The notes under the pieces: model-generated
The model's input: only the letters and a program-made list of their open reading frames with translations
What the model was told of the DNA's origin: nothing
Databases searched by the model: none
Shown: piece by piece, positions 12,901 through 28,080 of the stretch
How positions within the stretch are numbered: position 1 is the stretch's first letter
How the letters are laid out: each line of letters opens with the position of its first letter
Source of the DNA: Macquaria australasica
Taxonomy: Eukaryota > Chordata > Actinopteri > Centrarchiformes > Percichthyidae
Reading direction: 5' to 3'
NCBI GenBank assembly: GCA_005408345.1
Contig: SEMN01000567.1
Span: 264,778 to 328,777, forward strand
Length of the DNA: 64,000 nucleotides
Position numbers and translations under genes: made by a program

Positions 12901-15900
12901 ATTTCCTGCCTCTTGACCCTGACTCCAGCAAGTTTTGACTTCTCTGCCACCACCACTCTATTTCTTTCTCCCCTAGTTTCACTGCTCCTTTTTCTGTTTC
13001 AATGCAGACTGGCTTGTCTCCAATTTATATTTCTGTGTTCAGGTTTTCTCAACTGATCTCATATTTGGTCCAATTTGTATTTAATAGCTTCAGAGCCATG
13101 AACAAGCTTGTGTTTTTCTTGTTTTTAGCTGCTCCACTTTTTCTTTCTTAATCAGTCCAGTGGTTGTATTTTTTCCTCACATCTAATCTATCCATCTAAT
13201 TATGTAATCTGGTGTCTTGCATTTAAAAACATGACAATCATTATAATTAGAGTTGAGAATTTACGCATCCCATCACCTTGCATTCCTACATTTCCACCAA
13301 ATCAGTCTTCAACTAGACAAACCCTTTCTACTTTCTTCCTTCCTTCTTTCTCTTTTTCATGTATTCATGTTTCAGTAGAAAAATGTAATTTATTACTCAT
13401 TACTCGTTACTCTTTTCAAAAGTAATATTATTATAACTCCCTGCTAACAGTAATCCATTACACTACTCATTATATTACTTTTCCGTTACACCCCACAAAA
13501 TACAAAAAATACAAAAACATGCATGGGATTTCATGGGATTTGTGGATAATAACAAAAATACGGAACACAACCAGCCTTATCCTTAAGCGTTTCACTTAAC
13601 ATCAACCTTTAGTGAGAAGGATGCGTATCATATTTCCTTAGCTAAAGGCCAGGCCGGACTTTCCATCAAGAGCACAGGGAGGGCTTCTGGTCACCTGGCC
13701 AGCTGACTGCTCTGTAGTCAGTTAAAACCCCAAAATGAAATGGATCATTCAAAACGAAATCAACATGGAACAGCTACATTCACTCAGGACTGTTGACACT
13801 CAGCCCTTTTGCCTGCTTTTAACCTAATGGTAGGATCTCTGCCTGTCATCACACATAACTGGTCTCTCACACATACTGCATCAACTCAACATTCAACCAG
13901 TGCATCGAGTGCAGTGATCAATCTGATGAAAAAAATGGACAAACGCTCAAAGGGAGCGCAAAAAGAGGCAGAAAGCCCCAGAGGAAAATGCAGCTAAATG
14001 CTGCAAAATATATTTTCATAAGCAAAGGACAAGGTTAGTGTTTATATGCCAATAGGATGTGCGTGAACACATCCATTTATGCAGACATTCAATGTAGTAT
14101 AAACACAGTCGCATGTGCACCTGCTGTCAGCAGCTTGTTTTAGGACTATAAGGAAGCACACTCCATCAGAATGATGATAGTGTGTGATGCCTTTAATATG
14201 GTAGAGCTGTGGAAATACAGCCATTTATAGTTTAAATTCATTCACGTTTATTCAGTTCAACTTTTAAACCCAACTTCATTTGCAACCCATCAAGAAGTAA
14301 TGAAGATATTATTCTTATCTGGAGCTACAGTATTTTCCAAAACAAAGTTGGGGAAAATGAATAATGTGGAATTTATAATGAATGAAGACTAAAACCAATA
14401 TCAGCCTCCAGGGCATGTTTTCTCATTATAATTATTTCACCCAATCAGACATGAATGACTGCTATAAGGAAATGTACTTATTTCACTCCAGCACAAAACT
14501 GTTTTAGATACTTGTTTCACTCCACAAATTCATGCTCAAAATGTTTCACATCAAGCAGCCGATACAGAGACTGTGTGTCCCTGTCACAATGGATGAGAAT
14601 AAAAGTAATATAAAGAAATGAAAAAGGGTTCTGACCATAAAAGAGTGTAAAAGAGTGGCAGCAATATGGCCCTTAAAACTGAAAAGCGAGGTTCCACTAA
14701 ACAACAGGCATGTGGTTAATAATTCAGCGAGCATAAGAGTCCATTTGAGAGAAGGTTTTCTAATATTCATGTGACATGATAGCCAAGACAGGAACTCTGG
14801 CTCTCACTGGGCACAGTGTTATTCATACTGTGAGGCACTACAGTGTTTTGTAATTCATAGCTTTGGGTTTTAGGCCAAGCGAGGACATATCTAGACCAAC
14901 CCTGAGCTAAGTAGTAAACTCAATAATTCAAGATTTGTTGCTAAGCTGATGTTGGTCTAATATTCAAAGATAATCCAATCAATAGTTGTGAATTCCCCAA
15001 AACATCTCACACCCAAAGCCAGAACCAAACTGCCAACCTCCAGCAAGGAGATCCACAGATATATTTATCCATTCAATCATAAGTAGTAACTTTCTTCATT
15101 ACCTACTGTATATGTAGTTGTTAGGTATCGTGAAGAGTGCAAAGGATCTTTAAAATCACTCTGAGAGCTATGGACACAACTTGCACACAGTCTCTTGGGT
15201 AAAAAGTAAACTACAAAAATAACCCAAACTGGCCTTAAAAGAAAATAATGGAGGACTTGATGGTCAATAATAAGTTGACCTTGGCTGCCTGGCTATACTA
15301 CCACATGATATGATATTCTATCTTCTCACTAATAATGTTCTCCTCATCTTTTTTTCTTCTTCTTCACATTGCCCATTATACTGGCCATTTTATTGTTTTC
15401 TGCACTTACTGCACACTGGAGGGGGTATCTCTTTTTAAGTTTCCACACCGAATATTTATTTTGTTTTTCCTCATAAGGTTTGTACTGGCAGTTTTTCCAA
15501 GTCAGCAAGGTTTTAGGATGGTGGTGCCAGTTGAGTTGGGTTACATAAGTAAAATGTTTTGCTATTTAACCTACTTTACTTTACTATACTATAGAATAAA
15601 CCATCACTCTGATACTTTGTTGTTACATCTATCAGATTCATTTTCTGTCCAGCCGAACCGACACAGCAGAGGTCCTCCTTTATGGATTACAGTCTCCAAA
15701 GTTTACACCTCATGACATAATCCCTTCAGACTGTATGAAGTGTTAGTGATCACTGGTATGATATTACATTACATTACATTACATAGAACAGCTCAGTTTG
15801 CTATAACATGGCAAATAACAGAACTGAGGGGTGTCATTGCACCCTTTATTGTCGACAGTGTTAACAATTTAGCTACAGATGGTATGATTGTCAAGGTTCT

Positions 15901-18900
15901 CACCTCACAAAACATAAGTGGCCTTACTGGCCTGAAAATGAATACTGCTAAGCCTCACATGTACTGTGGCTCTCGCAGCTTTCCTGCTGCACTACTCCAG
16001 GGACAAATACTTAAGCTGAATAGACCTAATAAATACTTGCAAAACGTGGTATATAAAAAAAAAGGTTCTTACAGTCAACAGTGTCCTTCAGCAGGGGATG
16101 GAGGAGGCTTCTTGGTGACCCATGGTGTAGATTCAGCCTAGGAGATAATTTGAAACCAATTGACTGAATGAATGAATGAATGAATGAATGAATGGAGCTC
16201 CTATAGGTTCCCACGTGACAAAACACGTGTCTACCGTTGTGCTAGCTACATTTAATTCTAGTGTCTCTCAACCAAACTAGCTCCCTGACCATTCCCTCTA
16301 AATCCTGACTGAAACCCAAAACAGCTTATGTGAAATAGTAGTTCCACAAGCATGTAGAAAAAAGTAAAATTACTACAGCTGTGCTACATATTAACAGCTT
16401 ATAAGTATACTAGACCAAGCTAGCTAGCTCTAGTCCCTAGATGATATTCAAGCAGCAACTCCTTCGCCACAACCATACCTGTCCTTCAACCATCTCCTCA
16501 TGACAAACCTCATTAATGCCTGGCTGGTGTAATTAAGCATGGGCTAATCACCTTCTGTCCCCATCAGCAGCCGGAGCTTCTGGACTGTTGGTAAAAAGTT
16601 CCAGGACAGTGAAGCCTCGCCCCAGGGCCTGCTGGGAGCCGTCTGGCCTGGGTGACAAGGACACCAGCTCCAGAACCACCACCATGCTGGGCAACCGCAG
16701 AGACGTATGGAAGTACAGGACCTACAGAACCAAATAACACATGGAGTGAAGACATTATCAGTCCTACACTTTCTGATTTGTTCAGAATGCAGCTTGGATT
16801 TGATCTAATTCCAATGTATGTGATCTAATCATAGTGTTAATTTTAAATGACATCAAATTATGGCAAACTTCATCATCACCCCACTGGTTCAATAAGATAA
16901 CATATAAGTAAATAAGATAACGATCACCCAAAAAGCCAAACTAGATATAACCAAGGTAGTAATGACCGGTTAGTTCCATGTGACCATCCCTCAGTTAGGA
17001 CTCAAGACTAAGGGTGCTTACACACCTGTAGTTTAGTTCATTTGGTCTGGACCACGGGAGGAAATTATACATTGTTGCATTTCAGTTCTGGCCCTGTTCG
17101 TATACACACTGGCTTTATACAAACGAACAAAGTCATGCAGACAGGAACTCATTGATTGGACAGTTTTGTCATGCTGCATCATCAGCTCATCACTCAATTA
17201 CGGTGACTGCAGCAGGTCATGCAGCACTTTAATGCTTCTATTGTCATAACGAACATAATGGTTTTTTGAGCTCACGAAGAAATAACTGATAACTATAAAC
17301 ATTATTAGCATTATTAGACTGCAAATCAACCGCATGTTATGAATAATGACAAACTGCTAGATACAGGACGGAAGAGGCTTCTTGTACAGCAATATTCCCA
17401 GGGGTATCACTGTGAGATCGCTATGTCATGCACTTTTTAATGGATTTAATGAACTGCAAGTATACGAAGTAGGCTACAAACACAACAAATTGCACTTTTT
17501 TTTATCTGCACTCACGTGCTGATGTGCATATGTGTTACCATGGTTACCAAATGATTTACATGAATATATACATCGCTCATACAGATTGATTATAAGATCA
17601 CTTCCTGAACAGTTCACAGTTAGCAGATGGATTTATTAGTAGTTTAGCTTTTTGAAATCTTGCTAAAATCACACAACTGCAATCAAAAATTCCTGTGGTT
17701 GGTCAGTTTGCTTTCACACCACAAACGGACCACACCAGAGTCCACTTGGAAGCAGACCCTTCTTTCAAGCGGTCTCAGTCCAGTTGTTTGGTCTGTACTG
17801 GAGGTCGATTGACAGCTTTCACACCAGCCAGCAACACACTGCACTAAGTGGGCAGGACCAGGGTTCGTTGTAACCAAATGAGTTAGGTGTGAAAGCACCC
17901 TAAAAGAAAGTGGAATTTTTACTTGGAAAAAATGTATTTTGTTATTCAATCATGTTATGCCTTGTTCTAAAGCTTTCTGTAAAAAGTATTATCATCATAA
18001 GTAATCTTATGAACACATATGTGTGAGTGTGAGTGTGCATGTGTCTGTATGGTGCTTTGTGTATCACACAAAAGAACTGGTGAAACCTCATGGACCCCCA
18101 ACACATTTAACATGTGCACACATGACAAGACAATAATCAGTACTCGGCAAGCAAGGGATCTTAATGCCTTTAACAAATGTGTTTTCCAGTAGTTACAGTA
18201 ACTACCAAAATCCAGCTACAGCAGACACAACCTGCATAAGTGAGCAGAGTGTCATGTCTTCTAATGACATCAGGACCCAGGTATATAGCAGCTTAACATC
18301 ATACAAAGAGAAACAGGAATAAATAATAAGTTAACAACTTTGGGTAATATATACAGTACATTTCCCACATTGGCAGACCTATTCTCTGCACTGTATGTGT
18401 GTTCTTTCAGTGCAAGAGATAATAAACATATGCAAGAAAGAACTAAGATCAAGATTAGTTATATGACATATACTATAATAATGGCTAACAAACAGCATGT
18501 TGAGAATCACTTTAAGCAAATGACACATACACAAGTACAGATGGTGCACAGTCCCATGGTACCTAGCTTGGCTTTCAGCATCAACTGTGGCTGTCATTTA
18601 AGTTAATGCAGTCCAGGGACAGTCAAAATAAAAACATCATACACATAGCATTGGGACCTTGCCATTAGGAGACCCAGGGACACTGAGAATTAATGGCTGA
18701 AAGTAACAAATAGAATGCATTCCTTTTCACCAGGTTTGTCAGATTTTTCTGCAAAACAAAACAAAAAAAACACACACTATTAGAATAACTTGAAAAGAAG
18801 GAAGAAGAAAAATGGGGAAAATGCTACCACAGTACCACAAAACAATTTCATGGTATATAAATGAATTTGGCTCTTGATCGCTACATCATATGCCAAGAGC

Positions 18901-21900
18901 TACACATAGAAGTCTGAAGTGTTTAAGTATTTAACCTTCCATTTGTGGAGAAAAAGTAAAACAATCAACCAATCAGAGTTTTGTCGGCAGGACTAAGAAT
19001 GGACATCATCAACGTCATCTTCCTACCAAGCTATCCATATAAAATAGTGACAGAAAAGTGGTGACAAGTGTGGATGAGATTGATGCAGCTTTACAGGTTG
19101 TTGTAAGTCAACTTACAGAAATAACAACTCCTAAATAGGCATATTTTTTCGATTGTCGTGAAAAAAGTTAACTGCTCCTTGCAGCCGTAAAAAGATGTTC
19201 TGATGAACAAAACCCTTTCTTTTGTCCAGTTGTTGTGCTGCTTTAGATTCTCCAACAAATGTTTGACACCAACATTGTCAATCTCCATTTTGCAGGTCTC
19301 TAAAAGGAATGAGCCAAACATCCAGGGTTGACAATAACATGTAATTGGTGACGATGTGACACCAAAAATCTCACATTCAAGATGTGGGTATGTCCCCTGG
19401 TAAGAAGACTCTTTAGGATTATGTGGGGGGTTTTGCCTAGCTATTTTTAGTTCAGAGGAAGACAGTCAAACCTTTTGGGAGCCTGTTTGTAGTCCGTGCC
19501 AGTTAGGTGCAATTGTTCACAGACTGATCTGCCATTCAAATTTGAAATAATAGCCTACCTACAGCAGAGCCATACTGATTTACATGCACAAAGACCTGAT
19601 AAAGAGACCCACAAATTCTCTGTGATCCATTGGTCCCCGAGCACAATAAAGCCTGTTATTTTTCAAAACCATAAAGAAGTTCATGACAGTGTCAACAGAA
19701 AAAAATGGCATAAGTAGACATGAGCTACCTTGAAATACATAGCCAATTTCTCCCAGCCACTGTGGCAGACCTTGTTCATCTTTAGACCCAGCTATCAACC
19801 ACCACAGAGCAAAACCTCGGAGGCATTCCTATTTTGGCCACATCAGTCTTTTATCTCTGTGCATAGTGAGTTTAAATTACTAGTTTTCCAAATACAAACA
19901 CTGCTGAATACAAAAGGTGGAAGGCAAAGATGCTCGTCTAGCCATGGATTGATTTACTTATTTGCTTGTTTTCATTGATTCATTGGACATTGCCTTGTCG
20001 ACAAGGATGTTGAGATTCACAAAACAGCTAACAAACTGGTGTGTCTGCTGAGATGAAAGTGGCAGTGATTCAACAGTAACACATTTTTGTGCAAGGCTTT
20101 GTCAACATGGGCCAATGAGACAGAATGGGATGAGTAACAATGACTAGTAACTTAACATAGAGGCTCAGAATTTGTGTGGAAACTTTGAGAGAGGAGTCTC
20201 AGTTCTAATCTGACATCTCATTTCTCAACAATGATAATTCACATTTTCTCAGCAGGTACTCAGCATTTATTCTGTGTGTTTAGTGAGCTGGAATTCAGAC
20301 AGATATTCTAGCAGCAGCAAACACAGGCTGAGCTGAGAAAGTAAAAATATCCCCCATCCCAAGATGCATGTCATTCAGTATTCATGGACTGAAAACTTTC
20401 CTTTCACTCAGTTTATTTATTTATTTCCCTCCAACCTTAACTCCCAAATCAAAGCCTCATCTTTGAATGAACTTCTCTTAAACCTATCCCAAGCTGTATA
20501 AAAAAGAGATTGAGGGGGGAGAGTCCATATTTTCTATCATGTTCACCCAAGTTTCCTCCCCCTGTGATAATGTGAAATTTGCATTGTGGTCAAAGATGTA
20601 ATCCCCAGTCTCAGAGCAATCCAAACGTGGACACTGTTCATGAAGGATTTCCAAGGTAGAATTCCTTTTTCATCTGCCTCACTGCTTTGATACACCTCCA
20701 AATTGATTCTGTTCCAATATCAGAAATAAATAAATAAATAAACACTCTGTCCCCATGGACCAAATATCTCCCTCACGCAATTTGCAATAATTCAGATTTT
20801 CAAAGGATGTAATCAATGCCCAAGAAAACAGCCGTGACTGGTTGTGAATATTTTGAGACAGACAAGCTGAACTAAGGATAAAATAGTGTCAAGTGTTTTG
20901 AATGAATATTTTCACCTAAATCTATCTCTGATACATGAGCTGATTTGTACAGTTTTTCCGCCATGGTACAGCATGCTTTAGCTGCACCTTGTTCTGCCTC
21001 ACAGCGCCTTTTTCATATGTTTCTCCAATATAAATTTACAGCTGGAGATTTCTTAGCTGGCCTTGTTTAGATCCTGCTTATGAGCAAGCATGATGGTGCT
21101 TCGTCTTCGACCATCTCTATCGCCATAGTCAACGAATGCAGAAAGACTGAGGGCATTATTATCTTCAGCTTCCAGTGGTTGTGTTTACTGCAATGTTTCT
21201 GTTCTTACTATTCATCTGATACAAAGAAACCTCACTGTTCTCTCATCCATACAGCTTTGCCGTGATTTGTCATTTACTGTGATGAAGACAATTCTTCCCT
21301 TGCTATGTTGATCTCTTGTTCAACACTACCTGCAGCTGTCACACAGTAAAAGCCTTCCAGTCTGGGGCTAGTAACTTAACACCAAATCCACTTTTTGTAT
21401 TATTATTTTGTGGGGCATTCTTTGGTAGAGAGAGATAGGGGATGACATGTAATAAAGGTCTCTGGCCGGATTCAAACTGGGAACATTTAGTTAATGGTCG
21501 GTGTCTTAACCCTTAAATCCCCTTTTTTGATTTGGTAAATTGTATGTGAAGTCACTTTATTATACTATCAATTGATTCAATCTATAGCTATCATTCCAAC
21601 AGACATGCTTTGCCTTTTTCCAGAGAAAATAGAGTAATTATGTCCTCCAGACCCAAAAAAATCTGTTATATTTTTAGAGATCTATTGTAATTGCTCGTCT
21701 TTTTCTTGAGTTGTTTTGTTTTTATTATGAGAACTTGGCACATTTGTAAGAGGCCTTTTGTTCCTCAATGTGTTATTTCTGAATGTATACAATGGTTGAA
21801 TCAATCTTGCCTACACCATCATACACAGGAGTTGTGGGGAGATATTTTACAGATATTTTTTAATTTTAATGAAAATTTAAATAATTTAAAAGACGAGGTA

Positions 21901-24900
21901 GAAGTAAAGGTGGAGCCACTAATAACTTGAGATTAAGATAAGTAACACAATTTCCAGTGATGTTTCTGTCCTGTCGAAACACAGTGTGTTTCAGTATTAC
22001 ACTGTATGCTACGTTTACTGATCTTCATTGTGTATTGATCTGGGAGGTAAGAAATTAATGTACTGTAATGTTTTGTATGTTTTCAAATATTCAACACTGA
22101 CAGTTACCTCAGTTTGCCTGAGCAAAGCATAAAATTTGTACTATTTCAAGACCAGCATAATGCACTACACTTCTTCCCCAGAACTTCACGTTAAGGCAAT
22201 GTTATGAGATCTTGCTCCTTCCCAACGCCACGGGAGCACCGGGAGATGTCATTGAGAAACAGCTTGCCTCGGCAGCAATGCCAGGCGCAGCATATGTCGG
22301 ACCTAATGAGAGGTTATACTCCGCAGCAACTGTCAACAAAGCAGTAATCGATTCTCGCAGGGGTAAATATCCACCCCCCTCCCCCTCACAACTTGAGTAA
22401 AAAGGGGCGAACCGCAATGGGGTGACATTAAAACATCATCAGCACAGAGGCATATAGCTTGAAGTCACTGTCACTACCAACAACCAGCCTGTCTGCAGCT
22501 TCTGGGGGTTTTGCTGAGACCCCTTTCTTGTGGGTGATAGAAAACATAACTATGACAGGAAAGAGGCAAATTAAACCATCAGGGAGCAATGTTGTGAGAT
22601 GTAAAGCTATAGAAAAGAAAGCGAGAGAGATAAAGAGAGAAGATATAATTTGTGTGTGCATGTGTATCTAACCTATGCCACATTTTGTGACAAACTGCAT
22701 CCAAACATGTGGATTGGGTTCAGTTGACTGCCTACTGTCTAAACCAGTTGGACAATTCCTGGGTATTAGTACATCTACAGCTAAGCAAGTTACTTTACTG
22801 AGTCATTACAATGGATCCAAGTGTGTCTCTTCTGGGTGGTACTGATTCAGTGCCCTGAATCATTTTAGATCTGTCTCATAGTAAACTAGGGGTGGGTGAT
22901 ATGGCCAAAATCTTCTATCACGGTATATGTAATTTTATATCATGGTAACAGTATCACGATACAGTAATTGTTCTGTAAATTCAATTAAGAAATGATTTAA
23001 AATAACATACCTTACTTCATGCTCTGTATTTACAGTTTCACTCTCTTCCTCCTCTTCCATGTTTTCTTGTCACCCTCTTCTTCTGTAGCGGTTGGCAAAC
23101 CAGCTTAGAAGTGCATTACCACCAACTGTCGCTCTCATGTCACATGAGAACGTGGTAAGCAGTCCTGCTACCCAAATCATGTTACCTTCAAGGCAGCTGG
23201 ATTCATGAGATCACGTGAGAACCTAGCCCTGATTTGCTGCATAGCCTGCCCCAAATATATAGCAGAGACACTAAGGGATAACTCCCGCGGTGGAAGCAGT
23301 ATTGCCAAATCTCTAGCAGTGGACACATTTCTACCATCACACAGTATTCTTTTATTTATTCAATAAAATGAATACACAGAAAAAGTTAATATATGTCGTT
23401 TGGTTTAACTGTTTTGTACTACCCTAATCCATAAAGTTGACAAAAACTGTAATATGGCATTAATCAGTAACTTGATTTTGGAAAATATCAACAAAAACTT
23501 GTGTAATAGCTTCACAGAGTCCTATTACTGGCTGCTAGTGCTATTATGAACCTCGAATAGTGCTATCAGAGTGTAAAAGCTGAGGCTCATTCTTTCTGCC
23601 CTCTCAAGGTGGTCATTCAAATGCTCGACTTGTGGGCAACTGGGCAAGCACAGAAGGGGGAATCACAGGCATTGCACAAAACAAAGAGGCTGCAAATGGG
23701 CATTGGTTTTGCATAGAGAGGTCCAGAGCAACTTGAGTGTAATTAACAGGGCCCTGTTGTTTGACCCCTGGAGGCTTCCCAAAAGAAAAGCAAACAGGGC
23801 ATTTCCATTTAGCCAACATGCTGGCTGGGAGCCTGGGAGCACTAGTGTCAGCTACCTGGGACTTAGATAATAGGCCAGCTCCACATGTCTGCATGCCTGT
23901 ATTAACTATTCACATGTTATGCGTGTACCTGTATGCGTGTGACTGAGGGGGAACGTGTGTGTCTAAGATGACTAAGGGCTGCCATCATAAAGCATTAAAT
24001 AAAAAGCACATTAATGCAAAATCTGGCTTTAATGCATTATATAAGTGTACATGTGTGAGCTCTTTCTGTAGAACTACTACATTTTCTTGTACACCATGTG
24101 CCTTCACCCTGGCAAAGGGTGAAAGCTCAAAGTCAAAGCTCAGCTCATGGAGTCCTAAGAAGCTACGGAAGCACATGCACTCAGGAAGATTCTTGGCTGT
24201 AACGCTTTGATACTAGTTTTGGCAGCATAGCCAACGCCTTGAGGTGGAGGGGAGAGAGAGAGAGGGAGAGAAAGGGAGAGAGATACAGTAAGTAATTTGA
24301 CAGGCACAGAACCAGCGGGTATCAGCATCACAAATCCTCTCGGTGTGAAATTCTATGACTGTCGCCAGCATATAGGAGAGATGAGAAATGGTGGTGTGGA
24401 TGATAGAGAGGCAGAGAAAATGACAGGGATGGAGGCTCCAGGCTCCAAAATTTTGGACCTGATGTGAAACTGACCCATGGAAAACTACCCAAAACAGGAC
24501 CAATCCAAAAAGAAAACAGACGGTCAGAACAGGTCAGAATTAGACTGGAGGATAATTAAAACGGCAACACTGGCTGCAGCATGATGCCAATTAACGGACA
24601 GAATAGCAATTCATGTCCCAAGAATAAATGTAAAGTCATAGAAATGCATTCCAAAAATAAGTCCCAATTAGTCTGAATATTATTTGGACCTGGTCAAATT
24701 CAGACCTTTGAATCACTGCCACCATCTCCCAATTTTTTCAGCCATTCTGATAGCTGCTGTGCTCATCCCAGCTTTGTAGGTGGGATTAAGAATGGAGGCA
24801 TCATTTTGCAGGTTCAGAAATATAGAAGTGGAGGAGGCAGCTAGTGAAAAGAAGCATGACAGGTGAAAAAAGAACAAGCAGTGTAATGGAGCTGATTGAG

Positions 24901-27900
24901 AAAAGGTGTTCTTTTCTATCACCTGAGTGACTGGTGCAAGAGAAAAAAAGAGGCTTGGATTGCATTAATGGAGGCAGTGAATGCTATGTCCCTTGAGGTG
25001 TGCAATGTGGCTGAAGTAAAGGAAAAAAAAGTGGTTTGATATAAAAGTTTATGTCATAAGGACAAAACAGAGAGGGGAAAAAAAGAAAAAGAACAGGTGG
25101 AGGACAGGGAAAAGCTGATTTTTCAGCCAAAGATGAGAGGACTGCAGCAATTACTGGAGAAACAGCCCAATTATGTGGAATCCCTCCAAGGAATGAGGGT
25201 GACAGTGATGCGATTTCTATCCAGCAATAACTTTCATCAAGCAGTAATCTCTATTTGAGGCTATTTTAGACTATAGATCATTTTAAACAGCTAGTGAAGC
25301 TATTTAGAAGTGGCCAATCCTTTATTTTCATTGAAGATTAGGATACCTGGCCTGCATGTATACAACTGAACCTCAATACTTTTTTGGTACCGACCAAAAT
25401 CTGTTCATAGCACCAAGAACTGAAAACTGTCAAGTACCGAAAGCTGGCATCAAATGTCACATTCATAATTTTGGTTACCTATTATTTGATCTGTTAGTTC
25501 AGATGATAACCAGACCTAGTGGTTATCAGCCACAATTAAAAGGTAGAGAATAAAAACAAACAGCCTTCGACTACATCTCATGGTCTTTTCTTTTCTTTGC
25601 CATTTGTAATGCAAAAAATACTCCAAAGACTGGTTTCCAGATGCAAATGTTGAGCTTAGAGCACAAAATTCCATATCTCTAATCACCACAGATTCTAACT
25701 GAATGAAGTAGAGCTGCAACGATTAGTCGATTAATCGATGAGTCGATCGAAAGAAAATTAATTGCTTTGATAATCAATTAATCGTTTCAGTCATTTTTTT
25801 AAACAAAAATGTCAAACATTTGCTGGTTCCAGCTTCTTAAATGTGAGGATTTGCTGCTTTTCTTTGTCATTTATGACAGTAAATGAAGAGTCTTTGGGTT
25901 TTAGACTGTTGGTTGGACAAAAGAAGCAACCTGAAGTCGTCACTTTGGGCTCTGGGAAATTGTGATGAGCATTTTTCACAATATTTTTGACATTTTATAG
26001 ACTAAACGATTAATTGATTAATCGTGAAAATAATCGGCAGATTAATCAATAATGAAAATAATCGTTAGTTGAAGTCTAGTCTGACTATCTTATCTCTGAT
26101 CTCGCTGCACTATATCTATGACTAGTATCATGGCTGACCATCTTGCTACACTGCAGCAGCATCAATTACACATCAATGTCACACACTCCTGTGCATTTAA
26201 TGTACTTTTTGAGTGTTTTGCTTACATTTGCTCTCACAAAATTCATTCTAAATCATGAGCCACTCTTAGCTTATGTAGCTTATGATTTGGCTCCTCTCAA
26301 TGTCAAGCCAAGCAGGAAAATTAAAAACAAGTCAAGGTCAAGCAGGAAAATGTTGTTGACCAGTGGGACGCTTAAATTGAGAAGCAGCAAAACCAAGTGT
26401 TAAGTTACATTCATTAAATTAACTCTAAGAGCATTGCTACCAGTTAAGTTGCTTGATTAGTGGGAAAGAAATATTAAAATTAACATTTTGGCTTGTGGGT
26501 GGCACAAGAAGAAGGCTCACTGTGTGTCCAAAATGGAAATGGTTCATCGTCTGAGGGGCACAAATGTTCAGTTAATTTCATGGCGATCTGTCTTTTAGAT
26601 TTAGTAAAGATAAAAGTGGACATTTTGGCCTGATGGTGGTACAAGATTTCAAGCAAATCTTGTCATTCAATTTTGGAATATCGACATGGTCGAAGAGTTG
26701 GTCAAAGGAATATTTTGACCTGATGTTAGTCAGGGGGTAGCCAGCATCTTCAGGTAACATCCTGTAAACTAAGGACTGTGAATATCCATAATACATTTCA
26801 TGCTAATCTGGGAATTAGTTCTCCAAAAGGACGACTTTGGACCAAACTGATCATCCTCATGCCTCACAGCAAGTGCAGCAAAGGTTCCCAAATCCATTGT
26901 GTATTTGAATTCAAATGCCACTTGTCTGAAAACACTGTTATTACCTGAAAGAAAACAAGCAAACTCTTTCTCTCTACATACAATATGGGGAAGACAGACA
27001 CTGACAAAGATGGATAATGGCTCCAAACTGACTCGGGTATAACAGATGAAGTTGAAAACTGACAATGGTCCTGAAAGCAGAGGGAATGAATTACATGTGT
27101 CCAGACAGGTTATATGCCCTGGATCATAGCCATGGCTAGCTAAGGCAGATGACAAATTAACAAGGTGAAAGAAGAGTAGTGCAATAACTCTGACATTTTC
27201 CTTATAGCTAACTTGCTTCAATGACAGTCCAAACTTATTGTCAGCATCAATACTGGCTTCAGTTTCCATAATACATGCCTGCACACAATGAAAACCTCCT
27301 AATCAGCACAACTCCCATAACCTCTTCCCTGAGTCCCCATTCCTTGTTTTTAGCTTCAGTGCCTCTGGTGTTCGCTGCCTTGTCCCTGACTCCAAGAAAA
27401 TCCAAAGATTCTGCATTCTACAACATCCCCAGTTTTGGGGGAACGACAGATCTCAGCGCTCACCGGGTACAGTCTTAGTTTGTCACCCAGGTTTTGGTCT
27501 CCTGACATTTTGTAAATCCTGTCTGAAATGCCTCACAGATAAACTGTGGGCGCTGACTGTAAATGCTGGAGATGCATCACAATAAGGGAGGAATGCAAGA
27601 AATATACAATGATGAAAGGCTTGAAGGAACACTGCCAGACTTCAGATTCAAAAAGGTAAAGTTGGAATTGACATGTCAAAGCCTGGAACAACAAAGTACA
27701 AGACAGACAGAATCTCTTTCTTTCTCTGTCTCAACGTCTCTCTTTCCCTCTCTACCCCACACACAGGCAGTGCAGACCCCCGGGAGAGCTGAGAGAATTA
27801 TAGGGACGAGCTGTTTGTGTGTGCCTGTGTTTGTGTGTGTGTTTGCATGTGTGGAGGGAAACGAGGGCGTGACGGAAAGAGAAATGAGATAGGGATGGAG

Positions 27901-28037
27901 AAAGATGAGTCAAGTAGGAATCGAGTCAATACACACAGTAGAAAAAAGTCACACATACACCTAACACCTCCTCAAGGCTCTCATCTCTCCCTACTGTCAC
28001 CTCGGCAGTAGCTCTTGTGGCCCTTGAATTCCCTTGA

Positions 28038-28080
<43 letters not shown>

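Larger units (their letters stand above)
6998..16072. other. nphp4 intron 4
   Basis: 9.1 kb. Contains a fragment of the ATTAATCGATTAAT MITE family at about 10,640-10,880, a non-LTR tail at 11,917-12,056 and a TTACTCATTACTCGTTACT repeat piece at about 13,380-13,500. Two short similar blocks at about 9,057-9,092 and 14,079-14,110 share CAATGTAGTATAAAC. No supported gene. Confidence 0.6.

Noticed and set aside
15335..16141. Two plus-strand open frames of 126 and 133 residues
   Set aside because: Hydrophobic or mixed chance frames; the second overlaps antisense nphp4 exon 4.
26769..27284. 171-residue open frame on the minus strand
   Set aside because: Overlaps dispersed-repeat fragments, has no recognisable domain, no splice-consistent context and atypical composition; judged chance.
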